Assembly: GCA_037043015.1 (NCBI GenBank)
Contig: CM073322.1
Coordinates: forward strand, 30,871,864-30,935,863
DNA: 64,000 bases
Reading direction: 5' to 3'
Source: Bryum argenteum
Taxonomy: Eukaryota; Streptophyta; Bryopsida; Bryales; Bryaceae
Part shown: positions 11,581 through 23,689 of the stretch, piece after piece
Position numbering within the stretch: position 1 is the stretch's first letter
Layout: every line of letters begins with the position of its first letter
The notes under the pieces: model-generated
What the model was told of the DNA's origin: nothing
Database searches by the model: none
The model's input: only the letters and a program-made list of their open reading frames with translations
Position numbers and translations under genes: made by a program

Positions 11581-14500
11581 TTGCCATGCCGCAACGTCGG
11601 AACCAACTGCAAAATCGACAAGACATGGGAGAAGCACGGATGGTGGATTGTAGAAGAGGACCCCTCAAAGCCTTATTTGTGGATGACGCACCAACCTTTT
11701 AAAATAAGGGACCGTACGTCAGCGTTAGGCAAGCGTTTTGGCGAGATTCAAGCAATTACTACCCGCCCATCGTCTGACATGATATATGTGATGTGTGTCC
11801 CAGATGCTGATGAAGCAATGCAGAAGACTTCTCTCTGCCGAGGCGACCTTCTTCTTGCATCCATTCCGTAATCCTTGCTTGCAAGTTAAGGGTCCGTGAA
11901 ATTTCTCAATACCTTGCTGAAATTTTGGTGAATATCGCTCTGCAGTGACGCGTAAATGAGGCAGGAGCATATGTCACATTGTCTAGGGTTATCACAGGAG
12001 GATGTGGCACGAGCAATGGTTCTTATGGATGCCCATATTAAGTACGAAGCATTACTAGAGGCGGATCCAACACATGCAACATCACAAGGTCCACCAGCAG
12101 AACCAGAAGAGACGGATCCAATTCATCGTAGTTATGTTATCGGAGGTGAGTTGGATTACCAGCCACTTCAGCAGATTGCACAATCTGTGTCCGTTCGTTC
12201 AACATCATCATGACTCTCGAGCCGCTGTAGGAAGTGTTCCTCTATCCGGAAGAGGACGTCCTTCAAAGCGGCCACGACGTGAGAGAGGCGACATAGCATC
12301 TGGTTCGGGTGGACGATCGTCGAATGTGGCTCTGGTGGTGCGAGGTCAACCGGACGAGGATCGAGGCGCGTGGTAGGGGTAGTGGGTCTACAACCATGAG
12401 GTTTCACTCAACATGGAGCATCTCGCATGTACCGAGTTCTTCACTGAATGTATCGGCAGGTGGAGGACGAGTTTCGAAATATCGGACCGTAACGAAGAGG
12501 ATTGAGTCGGAACCGAGGATGGCGTTGGAGGCCTCAACGTCAAGTAAGTTCCTAGCACCGATACCTCACCAAGCGAAATCGCGAAAGGATCACTATGGGG
12601 GGACATTGTATTCGAGGTGAAGATCGACAAGATTATCCAAGTGGAGAGTCCTTTGACAAACCATCGGGTACTCTCTGCAAAGAGAGTTAGAGAGGTTTAT
12701 GACTTTATGAGACATCCAGAGAACAAGACTTGTGTGAGCAAGTTGGTTCTTCGTCCGATCAAGTACATTGTGGATGTCACTACTGACGATGGTGTGGTTC
12801 GGCAAGAAGAGGTGGCATTCCCCCTCGAAAGAGCTCAACGAGAGTTCCAACGCATATTTGATACACACGGATTAGCGTCTATTCACGGTACAACACATTC
12901 TCAGTTGTGTTGGCTTCAGGAGAGGATCATTTGGGAGCCAGTGGATGGACAACACATTGTTGCAGCCTGCAATTTTGCGAAGGAAGAGGTTGCCCAACAC
13001 AAACTCTCACATGCTGAGTTTATTAACATCTTTGAAATGCGGGAGGCAACATTTGTCGTATACGATGATCCTGCATTGTACCTAGCGAAGTCCGCGCGAG
13101 TCAACAAGAAGGAATGGAATAGGACAAAATATTCCACCATGGATGAGGACTTGAGAAAGCTACGCGAGATTTGGGAGTTGTATGGGAAGCCTGATAGCTT
13201 GGTTCGTGCAGACGATGAACGCAGGGCTAAAGCTCTAGTGTGTGCGGCTAATGCAGTGCAGAAGAACCTTGTTGAGGGCAACAAAGGTATAACAATCAAG
13301 AGGTTGGCAAAGCAGATGCATGACTTGACCATTCATGCGTGGAATCCTCGGCGCGAGTGTTACGAAGCTATCCTTCAAGTGTGCAAGGACTACGAAGATG
13401 GCCATCTCTTTTATAGCAAGGAAGAGGAGAAGAAGTGGAAGGCGTTTGCAGACAAGAACAACCTAGATCCTCTCTGTGGGATGTACGGGAGCATCGGAAG
13501 CGAATGACCATGCATTGGTTGAGGCCGCTGAATGTGGTTCCACAGTCTGCTTATCTACGGCTAGTCAAGTCTTGTGCAGCTAAGCCAGTGGGGGAGGACA
13601 GCCGCAGACCTCGACAATCATATTACTTTCACGCCATCAAGGATGCGTCTAGGGATACCCGTACTATTGCAGGTGCAGTTGACCGGATCATGAGACAAGA
13701 AGCGGTCGCTAATATCGCTCGTTGGTTAATGGTGTCCAACAAAGAGTGCTCACCCAATTCCATGGAAGAGTTCTTCCACATATCTGTACGGAAGTATTTT
13801 CCCGGGGGCAAGGAGCAAATTGATGCATTTGGCAAGGACTTGGCCAAAGACACAAAAGCCGCATGGGCTAAACCTACACGAGAGAAGGTGCCCAAGTTGG
13901 CAGACATAAGTGAACTTATTCCCACCTCCATCAGGTTCACTATCGTGACATTGCAACAAGAACACATGGAGAAGTGGAAGCATCGGCGAGATGAGGGTGG
14001 TGCGACTACCGTCACATGGAAGTGGGTGTTCTGAGTTCGAAGGCCAACTCGCACCAAAGACACCGGATCATCTTATGGTTCGAGCTTGGAAGGATTATTT
14101 CATCCCGATGTCCAAAGTGATTGACACAATCATACTTATGGGTTGTTGATTGTCGGCGTGGTGGGGAAAGCGTGGAGACGGTCCTTGGGAAGAAGAAGCG
14201 ATTCACCAAAGTTATTGCACAATTGTCGGCGTGGATGACGGGCGTTGAACGATGGAACAAGATTCTCTCGTTACCACCACCGTGTTTGCTAATGCCGAGT
14301 TGTTCGCGAAGCTCAAACTTCCCGGCGGTGGCACTCAACGACATGGATGTTGGGCATTTGGCGCAAACTCGGTTGATCGAGATGCCCTCAACTTTACACA
14401 TGGTGGTCGATTCTGACAAGTGGTGGAACCATTTGGAGGTGTTGTTGTTTATATGCAACACCGCGCTGATACTTCCCCAACCAGAATTATGTTTAAGGGG

Positions 14501-15324
14501 ACCGTCCCACTACCACTTGTATTTCACGATCAATGGAGTGAGACACATCAACCGTCGGAGGGTGATAGACTCGGCGATCGCCATCCGAGCTCTCTAGATC
14601 GGTGGATGCGTATTTGCCAATTGGTTGAGGTTTGGCCGCGTATAACATTACAACGGCCATTCCGACAATCCTTCATGGAGGTTTCCATGGATCGGAGATC
14701 ATTGTCATTGACGATAGCCTAGAAAGGCTAAACTTCTTGTATACAAAGTTGTTTGTCAACTTCCAAGGACAATTTCAGATCCCTGAGATGACAGTGCAAC
14801 AAGGAGCGCTAGCGTTGGCATTTCCGAGGCGAAGATCCGATGAACATAGGTTCGAGAGGAAGGCGGTAGTGACGAGGACGAGCTTGGAGATGAAGCGGAT
14901 ACTTCTATTCCAAAGACCATACACATTGGCAAATGTCGACGGCCGCCGCGTGAGTATGGCGATGATGTACCCCCCCGATCATAACTCATGTGACGACGGA
15001 CTTCATTCGTCTGTGGAACCTAATGGCTTTGAGGAAGGATCAGAGATACCGGAGGTGGTTCTAGATACTCCAATTCAAGCGAGACCAATGGTGCCATCCA
15101 TTCCACAATCTACAGAATCAGCGGACACCATAGCTTTCAACGAGGCCTTCGCACCAATGATGACATTTAGAGACGGCTTCTACTATAACACCGATGGCAT
15201 AAGGTACACTCGCCACGGTGAGCGGCGATTCTACATCGCACGAGTCTGCGTCCATCCCATGGTCTTGAAGATTCTATTGATCCCCAGTGTCGGCGGGGCG
15301 GTGGATCGATCGTATGGTACATGA
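11581..15324 (+). pseudogene. second transposon-encoded gene block: ParB-like and methyltransferase-like, decayed
   Basis: Successive open segments (11581-11871, 11956-12213, 12074-12376, 12617-13507, 13435-14034, 14035-14722 with three stops, 14632-15324) share codon style and order, as expected of one or two spliced or broken genes. A basic AT-hook/NLS-like GRGRPSKRPRRERGD lies at about 12248-12292. Segment 12617-13507 has SPLTNHRVLS, then WEPVDGQHIVAAC followed by FVVYDDPALY. This order resembles a ParB/DGQHR-type fold (inference). Segment 14401-14800 has VEPFGGVVVYM, then AIPTILHGGFHGSEIIVIDD followed by SLERLNFLYTKLF. The latter resembles the end of an N4/N6 DNA methyltransferase (weaker inference). 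I see no clear DPPY/NPPY motif. Frame changes near 12220-12600, 13490, 14030 and 14640 could be introns or decay. Confidence 0.5.
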
Positions 15325-16068
15325 GGCCTATGAAGCGTCTGCACTGTAGGACAATGGACGAGGATGATTAGAGCATCAGAGATTTATAAGTAGCAAGTCA
15401 ATATGATGTTTAGGTGGCATGTTAGGTTTGATTGATATGTTTGAGTAAAGTATGAGATGTTTGGTTATAGTATTATGCATGTTATATTATAGTATTTACT
15501 ATCGCTTTCTAAAGACGCGTTTATGAATTTTATGTATGGATTTTCATATAATATAGAGCGAGATGCTACATATTTTCTCGTTGAATAGCACATGTTGGCC
15601 TTTTATCTCTTATAAAGTATGTTTGTTGTATAAATGCCAAAAATAGTATATAAATGTCATATAGCAATGTACAACGTAGAAGTTCGTAATCAAAATTGCA
15701 TTGAATCTAAAAAGAAACACTATAGGAAGTTCAAGGACAAAATTGAATCTTTGAAATTCTTTAAATTTCAATTTTTGCACTCCAAGACGTGATGTTGTCC
15801 TTCATATTGATCCATTGGGATTTGTATTCCAAAAAATTATATGGTACACAAAATAATAAAATAGATGTTGGCAATATTTGAATATAATAATTTGGTAGTA
15901 TTTACAAAGCAATAAAACATGATTTAGCAACAAATTTGTTATTAAAAAAATACTATTTCTCATTAGTTTAAGTTTAGTGCCTCCACATTTAAAATTTTTT
16001 TTTGTGTGGAATTTTTGTTGTTTTTTTTCATTTTGGAGGAAAATGTTGTTGTTTTGACATGCCATTGA
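15325..16068. other. AT-rich 3' flank inside the 12-kb transposon
   Basis: AT-rich DNA between the end of the rightward gene block and the right terminal repeat, likely 3' UTR and subterminal sequence. No separate gene is seen. Confidence 0.45.
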
Positions 16069-16233
16069 GTGCACTTGGCAAAGTGCATAATTGCTTAATT
16101 GCGTGTTGAACGTGTTTGAGTGGGAGTTGAATGGATAGCCACGGCTCTGGCTGTCCATTGGAAAAAGAAAATGACCTTTGCCTCGCTACATTTAGCTAGT
16201 CTTGTCCTTTTTGCCCGTTCGTTGAGAATGCCC
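16069..16233 (-). repeat. right terminal inverted repeat of the 12-kb transposon
   Basis: The reverse complement matches the left end in blocks: 16221-16233, 16186-16198, 16083-16102 and a GTGCACTTGG string at 16069-16078. It is shorter than the left arm. Confidence 0.75.
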
Positions 16234-16236
16234 TCA

Positions 16237-17032
16237 AAGGTCTTAGAGGGTGGCAACCTTCAACTTTCTCGGAAAATGAGCAAGTCAATTTGTTAATTTT
16301 GAGTTCTTTCAAAAATCCCTAAAATTATAATTGTAGGAGCTTTTTGGATACTAAACTAACAAGCTCCACAAATTTTTTTGAATGTTTTACCACATAGATT
16401 GCCAGATCCATGCATTTGATGGGATCTCGAGCACTCAAAAAAAGAGATTTGGGGACTAGACTTTGGGCAAGTGGAACAATCACATATTATGCCCAACTCA
16501 CACCCTCTCTTAAGAAATGAGTAAGGAGGGTTACCTACCACTCCAAAAAACTCTTATAATCATTGAGTTTATAAACAACTGGTGTGGCTTGTGATCAAAG
16601 AGAAACTTAGGAACTTGTTCTCTTGAAAATAAAAAGAAATCATGAATACAAGGAGTTGGACAACGTCAACCAATCGGATTAGAATTTTTGAATCTAGTTC
16701 AATTGGTCAATGCAAAGTGCCCAAGAAAAAACATCTTGCCTTGCTTGTGCTCGGAGGCTTACAGAAGAAAAAACTTAAAAAGCAAGATGCGAATTTGTAA
16801 ATTGCATATGAAACTAGACCTCCAAAATAAAAATTGTATTTTCTAGAAACAAACATTCTAAAGGCTACAAAAACCTTTTAAATCTTGGATTCACAACAAT
16901 TGAGTAATGTCTATGGGTCCTTTAGAGGCTAAATTCCAAATTGGGATCAAGACTCCCTAAATTACGTAAAAGCTAAACCTCAAAGCCTAAAAACTAAATC
17001 CCAATGTTACCTTTTTGAACTCAACCCAAATG
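16237..17032. other. intergenic DNA, nothing recognised
   Basis: Lies between the 12-kb transposon and the micro-retroposon at 17044. No gene-like frame is seen. Confidence 0.45.
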
Positions 17033-17043
17033 TGATGAGACCC

Positions 17044-17148
17044 GTGTCCCGCCACTAGTACGATACCCTCCGGACATACATCCAAGGATAGGTCGAACGA
17101 ACACTCTATTCACGACAACCTCTAAATAAGTTGGAGTTTCTCTTATTC
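17044..17148. mobile_element. 105-bp micro-retroposon with 11-bp target duplication
   Basis: The insert is flanked by direct repeats TGATGAGACCC at 17033-17043 and 17149-17159. Its core GGTCGAACGAACACTCTATT is shared with the insert at 53148-53233 and with about 1491-1511. The right side is pyrimidine-rich. Long target duplications of different length per copy point to target-primed reverse transcription (SINE-like or truncated LINE-like). Confidence 0.7.
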
Positions 17149-17438
17149 TGATGAGACCCCTACCTTTGTCAACACTTCATTTGTCAACGAATGACAGTTT
17201 TCATCAATTCTTGTCTAGATTGCAGACTTCGACTACAAAAACTGATTGAATCTGTTCAATTTTTTCCCGATTGAACTGACTTCAGGGGAGAATGGGTTTA
17301 GGCTCTTCAGACTCTGGCTGGTCAAAAGGTTGTTGTTTGATGTGAAGGTCTTGTGGAAACTTGCTGTCGGTGGGCAAATCATTAGTTTGAATTTTCAAAG
17401 CACGAGAGGTTTGAATTCTTTACTTCCGGGCTGTGGCT

Positions 17439-18977
17439 ATGGCGGGGGCACGACGAATGGGTCTTGTGGCTCTCGTCCCTCTCCTCTCCATTCCACAAGA
17501 ATCTCTTCTCTCACAATCCGATGACCCTGCCGGTACTTACGATTCTTCTCTCTTTTCATTCTCTGGATTAGTGTTTGCAATCAACAGGGTTTAGGGTTTA
17601 GCAATTGTTGGATGATTGTTTTGTTTTTGCAGGCAAGGTAGTGAGGGAGCCTTTCACCGGCATCAGATTTGATCAGCACAAGCAGATCGACAACAATGAC
17701 TATCATCTGCACGCAACTGCGGTCCGCTGCATGCTGGGCCAGGTTCCAATCTCTTTCGGGAATTTGAATTGCTGAAAATTGAGCATGGTTCGATTCTCGA
17801 TGAGTTATAATTGTATCATACAAGTAGAGTTATTGGATTATGAGATGATCACTTATTGTATTGTTGGCGACAGTGCAACATGGCTATGGCCAGGGCTTAC
17901 GCAGTTGGACTCTATACAGAAGATAAACAACCTGTGAGAATCCACATTCTCTTTGTGACTTTGTTGCACTTTTAGCTGTTAGAATTGCCTGGTTCATTTT
18001 TTTCCCTATGAAAGCACGAGTGGAAAGGTGTCTTATCTCTTCTTACCAAGAATGTCTTCTTCCTTCCTCGAAGCTTGATGCAAATCCTCATGGAATGAGT
18101 CACTTACACACCAGTGAATGTTCTTTGTTGACTATTCTATTAGTTTTGATGTACTAAGGCAAAAAGCACAGGTCAATGAAACGGCAGTGCTGACGGGGGC
18201 GATGAAGCGCAGTCTTGTGCTTGTAATGGACAAGGATGTAGCAGGCCATCATATTGCTAAGGTGCAATTCTGACCTCACCTTTTCAAATCGAATGGTACT
18301 TCAAAGATTCATCGTAATCTCCGATTGTGTTCAGGGCTTTGACAAGTCACTATTGCCACGAATTCGTAAAGCACAAGCTGGATCCAAAAGAGGAGCAGGC
18401 AAGGATGCAGTAAGTGATGCTTTCCACATTCTTGCTTTGAATTTAGAAACCTCTACTACATTGTGTACAATATAAACTTCCACTATGCAGTAAGTGTAGC
18501 TCTGCTTATGGTGTCTGACCTAATTGAGCATCTTTTTTCCCCGGAATCAGTTGCGAGACTTCACAAGTTGCTTCAATCGGCAGAAAGTACTGAAGAAAGG
18601 TTCCGAAGTAGCTCTGGTATGTACTCTCTCTCCTCTACAACAACAATCGCTGTTAGTATTGCAAGTGAGTCGTCTTCTTCTGCTGATGCTGATTATCTCG
18701 GATTCTTGGGGTGTGTGCAGCTGTGGACGCCGGACAACAAACTTGTTGTTTACATTGATAATCGGTTGGTTTTTTCGAACGCCTCACATTCTGTTTGCTT
18801 TGGTGTATGGGCATATTGTGTGTTGGAAACTGACATGATGTTTGAGCTTTGTGCAGGGTGCATGCAGTGATCGATTCGCCTATTTTGTGTAGGGCTGTGT
18901 TTGACATGTACCTCGGTGAGGATTCAATATTTCGAAAATACCGTAACATGTCATTCAATTTCATCTCTGAGACGTAG
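17439..18977 (+). CDS. chalcone-isomerase-fold protein (non-catalytic CHI-like), 8 exons
   Basis: Exons 17439-17532, 17633-17742, 17874-17933, 18172-18261, 18335-18409, 18551-18616, 18721-18764 and 18857-18977 join in frame with GT-AG borders to give 219 residues. The family signature appears as TGIRFDQHKQ, then RAYAVGLYTED, LVMDKDVAGHHIAKGFDKSL, and VIDSPILCRAVFDMYLGED at the C-terminus. The layout is closest to the CHI-fold group without flavonoid-pathway catalysis (AIM18-like or fatty-acid-binding CHI-like), often organellar in other species. The short N-terminus gives no clear targeting signal. The last exon is uncertain: a possible donor at 18916 and acceptors near 19257 could replace the last ~20 residues. 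Intron 1 contains a telobox-like GGGTTTAGGGTTTA at 17587-17600. Confidence 0.72.
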
Positions 18978-20748
18978 GTTTTTACAGGCACCTAATTAGG
19001 TGATGGTTTCTAGCCCAATTGTATATGAGACTTTTTAAATTAGGAACCGGTGATGTAGATGAGAATTTCAAAATGTATTCAAGTAAGACCTTGCCTCTTG
19101 CGTACAATATTTGAATCATGGATCATTGGAATCCTTTTACACTTCCTACAAAACGATGTGAAGATTCAACAATTCTAATTGTAGTAATCTGCACTTTCTT
19201 ACAAAAATTGTAACTAATTTTTAGGTTGTAATTTTACATTTTTAGGCAGAATCTGACAGTGGACAATCTGGTGCTAAGTGGGATCAGGATTTTCGTATTA
19301 TTGCTCTGATACTTTCGGTCTGATGTAAACTACTAGTATTTGTCGAATGATTCACTTTTCGAAGTACAAGTTGTACCATAAACTAGATTTTGAAATTTTC
19401 GTTTGAGTTTCGTAACTTTGTTTCAAACTTCGTCAGGAACATCAAGAAGCTTTTTGGGTTACTGTATACTGTCATGAAAGGAAGAAACTGATGATGAAAA
19501 GTATTCTAAAGAAACAGATCTGAGTAGTAGCTCAGTACGGGTTCCTGTGATGAGAGCAGGAGCGAACAATCTAAAGGAGCCAATTCAATCTAGTTTCTGA
19601 ATCAACATTCCAATTGATACAGAAATCACCTGAAAAGTATAATTCAACTTGGATTGTTTCGCTATTGTATTTCCTTGCATGTAAAACCATACTTCATACT
19701 TCAATTGTATTGGGGAACTAGAAGAATTCCTTAGATGCGCGAAAGCAGTTCTACAAGTCGAGACTCCACAATTTGTGCAAGATGTGCCTCAAACCTGATC
19801 AACCAAAACCAAACCTGAAGTACAGGACACAAAGCTTTGGTTCATCCGATGGGCGGGATGTGAAGAATGAGAGCTTTTTGTTGAAACCGTTCTTTGCCTT
19901 ATATGCCCTAGGAATGCCCTAGAAATTAGGTCAAATCGCATCGTAAACAGAATGCGAGGGGTAACATCATCTTCCTTTGTGACGTTAACGCCACGTACAG
20001 TTTCACGTACTATTTGTGTGCTTGTTGACCGCGTCCTCTTGATGATGGCAGATCGATCGAGTTCTGATCATGTCCCAGTTCTTCGTAGTACATCGATCAT
20101 ATGATTGATCGATTAGTACTTATGATCTGTACTAACGAAGCTTCCGTTGCTTTGTGTAAAAAGATGTTGCTTCGCACTTTCGAAAATGAACCCTGTGATA
20201 GGAACATCGCTCACTCCCTTCATCCCAGCCAACAATTCCATGCTCCCAGTGAAAACGATCAATGCGAAATGATGTCAATGCGTTATGAATGAGGATAACT
20301 CGATCAGATCCGAAACAGTATTTCTGAGCCCATCTACAAATCTAGCACGGTTGTAGTTGGAACATGTGTAGATACTTGAAGTTTCGGAGCGAATTCGGGG
20401 CACTAGTTATGTGTGACCTTGACAATCTTCATCATCATGGCAGCAACGTAGAAACATGTTCACACTAATCTTGCAAGCTGTTAATGCGGACGTTTCTTTT
20501 TGTTGGCTCTATCCGCAAGCCCAGTTCTAAACATTCTGAGACTATAAGTGAGGAGCTTCAGTCACTAGGCAATCCAGTAGACTGTCAATGAGTCATATTC
20601 AACCTCGCAATTTGAAAGTGTATTGATTCGTTCTTCCATAAGGCTCTGCTTGATCTATAATTGTTGGAGCCTCTGCTTGTCGTGATGAAGCGTGTGGTGG
20701 ATAGGAAATTATACAAGTAACGACTTGCGGTTGGATTGATACCTGAGA
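18978..20748. other. 3' flank of the CHI-like gene and intergenic DNA
   Basis: Probable 3' UTR of the CHI-like gene, then about 1.4 kb with no recognisable gene before the pectinesterase start. The 63-codon frame at 20101-20292 has no family resemblance. Confidence 0.45.
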
Positions 20749-23042
20749 ATGGCAAACAATGTGAGATGGGGTTCGAATCCCAGATATGTTGTGTTGGTGT
20801 TGATTCTTAGCAAAATTTTGTGTCCATGCTATGGACAATGGTGGTTTTCTACGACCGAAGCATCGCCGCCGTCCTCCTCTTCGACTGCCAGCCCTCCTTC
20901 CACCACTTCCGAATACTACTCAACAGCTCCTCCGCCACCTTCCACCTCTTCCGAATACTACTCAACAGCTCCTCCGCCACCTTCCACGTCTTCCGAGTAT
21001 TACTCGACAGCTCCTCCACCTGAATTCGGTGCAGCCAGTCCGCCTTCGACAACAGACTATTCGCCGCCAGCCTCGGTCACTACAGCGAGTCCACCCTCAT
21101 CAATATACGATAATCCGCCGCCTCCGAACAGTTTCGCATCTCCAACAACGCCTCCGCCGCCTAGTTTTGATTTCCCGACTCCCCCAGCCGCATCGCCGAC
21201 TGCTACTGCTCCTCCACCTGTAACTACCACCAACAGTACCACTCTCATTGTCATGTCTTACTCGTTCTCATTCGGGCCTGAGACTATCTACACGTCCGTG
21301 CAGGATGCTATCGATGCGATCCCAGGTAATCCGAAATCGATCCCATCTTTCGCTATCTGTTCCCCTGAATCGATAACCTTCGTGGACTTTTCGCCGTGCA
21401 TGATACTGATGGTTCATGTTCTCTGGCAGAAAACAACACACAATCGGTCACCATTGTGATTCTCTCCGGCACTTACACGTGAGTGTGCCCACACTGTTAT
21501 TCTATTTTCTGGATACCCGGCGTACCATTCTAATTCAGAGCTCTTTTATAATTTGGGCAGGGAGAAAGTATCAATCCCGGCAACCAAGCCTTACATCACA
21601 CTTCAAGGAACTGGAAGAGACTCCACAATCATCACATACAACGATACTGCCAATAGTACCGGCTCCACCACGAAGAGTGCCTCGGTCTCTGTGTACGCCG
21701 ACAGTTTCACGGCACGGAACCTCACATTCCGGGTGCTTGCTTCTCAACTCCACTCTCGCCAGTTCAACTTCTTGTGTTCAAACTCGCACAGAATTTTCAA
21801 ACTGAAAGCCCTCATTCTCGCTGCAGAATTCGGCACCACATGCTTCGGGAGGGGAAATTGGTGCGCAGGCAGTTGCGTTGCGGATTACAGGAGACATGGC
21901 AGCTTTCTACGGTTGCGGTTTTGTTAGCTCGCAGGACACTCTCTTGGATGAATCAGGTCGTCACTACTTCCGAGACTGTTACGTGGAGGGGAATATTGAT
22001 ACGATCTGGGGTAACGGACAATCTCTATACAAGGTACCTGATCGGCCTCGATCTAGTCCCACTCTTACTCATAGTCACTCAGTGGTGTCTTCTATTTAGG
22101 ATGTGCATTTGAATGTTGATCGATGCTGGCATTTGCAGTATTGCGAGATAAATTCGACGGCAGGTGATAGCGGCGGAGGAAGCATCACAGCCCAAGGCCG
22201 TAGCTCAGACAGCGAGTCCACCGGTTTCACGTTTGTGGGGGGCTCCATTACTGGCAGTGGCGAGAGTATCCTTGGTCGTGCCTACGGTTTGTACTCGCGA
22301 GTTATTTTCATCGACACATACATGGATGACGTGATCAATCCCGTGGGTTGGACTGACTGGCCTGTATCCGTGTCCAAAAGGTACCCCTATCACCATTCAG
22401 CCTCTTTGCTCAAATTCGAATCTGTAGAGCTCTCAGCATATGGACAATTCTTTCAAAATGGCAACAGTGTGTTGCCATTTGTCCAGGTGCCAATTTGACG
22501 TACCAGGCCTGCCATTTTGTCACAAAAGCGTCACTTTGTTGACATACTTGGTTATGGTTTTTAAATGCACCTCCAACGCCACTACGGAACACTCATTACT
22601 TCTCTATAATATCACCCGAGCTTTTCTTACCAACTTCTGGAGTACTTTAAAATGATATTGTCATTTTCATTGTCTGTAATTTTAATGGTCAATATTGCTG
22701 GAGTGATCTTGACGTTTCTTCTCCCTGAGTGTGTGTCTATGCAGCAGTTCGCGTCGCCTGTTACAGAACTCAACAACAAGGTAACCTAAAATTCTGTTGG
22801 TGTGAGTTTCCACTTATTGATTCTAAGGATGATCTGATCACTGCCGAAAGGATCCGCGTTAATATGTTAAGAGATTGTGTTTTTGCAGACATGAGTACTA
22901 TGCTGAATTTAATAATACGGGTCCAGGAGCAAACTTAACAAGTCGCGTAAGCTGGATGATTAACTTAACTGAGGCAGAGGCTGACAACTTCTCAAGCACA
23001 AGTTTCATTGATGGATCCATATGGCTCACTTCGGAGACCTAA
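20749..23042 (+). CDS. pectin methylesterase with Ser/Thr/Pro-rich N-terminal region, 6 exons
   Basis: Exons 20749-21325, 21430-21478, 21561-21732, 21827-22033, 22139-22380 and 22889-23042 join to 466 residues. A signal peptide (about residues 1-29) is followed by a ~130-residue Pro/Ser/Thr/Tyr-rich stretch with repeated SEYYSTAPPPPSTS, extensin-like and probably wall-embedded. The CE8 domain follows: GTYTEKV, QAVALR (Q280), GFVSSQDTLL (Q302, D303), YVEGNIDTIWG (D324), LGRAYG (R382) and YMDDVINPVGW. The catalytic acids and Arg are present. The usual Trp after LGR-P is Tyr384, as in some group members. There is no inhibitor-type (PMEI) pro-domain. It would hydrolyse methyl esters of wall homogalacturonan. 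I chose the 21827 acceptor over a nearer AG because only it restores the frame. Confidence 0.88.
20906..21020 (+). repeat. 42-bp in-frame tandem repeat in the pectinesterase gene
   Basis: About 2.7 copies encode SEYYSTAPPPPSTS. The period is 42 bp (14 codons), so copy-number change keeps the frame. The copies differ by only a few bases. Confidence 0.85.
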
Positions 23043-23689
23043 GCGAACACTCCATTGCTCGAACAACTTCTAAATGATCTGCAAGTGGCCACCCCTCATT
23101 CCACATGATCATGGCGAGGATGCATACCGCCAGGATCGAACGAAGGATTGTGTCTGTGGCCAACATTCTGTAGGAGTAGCTTGGTTGAATGCTATGGCTA
23201 CAGTGGATTCAGGCTCAAACGCCGATTTTTCAAATAGTTTTTGCTAGTGCGAAGTCCTGGCTCCAACATATCCTATTCTGGTGAAAGAATCTGCAATAGA
23301 AGAAGAACGAAATTTTCAGGTAAACAATGTTGTTCACTGGTGAAATGGAAACCTATTCTGGTGAAATGGAAACCTATTCAGAAACTAACCTGTAGACTTT
23401 TCCATTTTCAGAAACTAACCTGTAGACTTTTCCATTGTCACACCTCGCTGGTACAAATTTCCATTCATGATTCGACCCAAAACCACCAGCTTTTTGATGG
23501 TTTTGATTGGTCAGTTTGAATTTAGTAGTTTGAATTTAGTGATCTGACAATGCTAGTTCAGGCTAGGTGCGGTTATGGGGAGACCTACAGGTTGATACTG
23601 GGGGTGGTGGTGGTTTTAGGTACTTCTACCATATATGTCTAGTGTCTTGAACTTCCTGGTGAAATTTGAGGATTCTTTGTGACTTTACT
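23043..23689. other. 3' flank of the pectinesterase gene with small tandem duplications
   Basis: Two back-to-back local duplications occur. CTGGTGAAATGGAAACCTAT is repeated at about 23337 and 23358, and CAGAAACTAACCTGTAGACT at about 23379 and 23409. No coding region is seen. Confidence 0.6.

Larger units (their letters stand above)
4230..16233. mobile_element. ~12-kb DNA transposon carrying two divergent decayed genes (DUF7869-type)
   Basis: The left end GGGCATTCCCAAC (4230) is matched in reverse complement by GTTGAGAATGCCC ending at 16233. Further in, TAAATGTAGTGAG (4251) pairs with CGCTACATTTAGC (16186-16198), and GCAATTAAGCAATTATGCAC (4482-4501) pairs with an exact inverted copy at 16083-16102. 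Flanking triplets are TTA (4227-4229) and TCA (16234-16236), a possible 3-bp duplication with one change. Inside lie a leftward DUF7869 pseudogene (8267 to 5066) and a rightward gene block (11581 to 15324), head to head around an AT-rich centre. GGG termini plus a T-A-rich triplet resemble PIF/Harbinger, but the transposase family is different. Both genes are broken, so this copy is defective. Confidence 0.8.
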
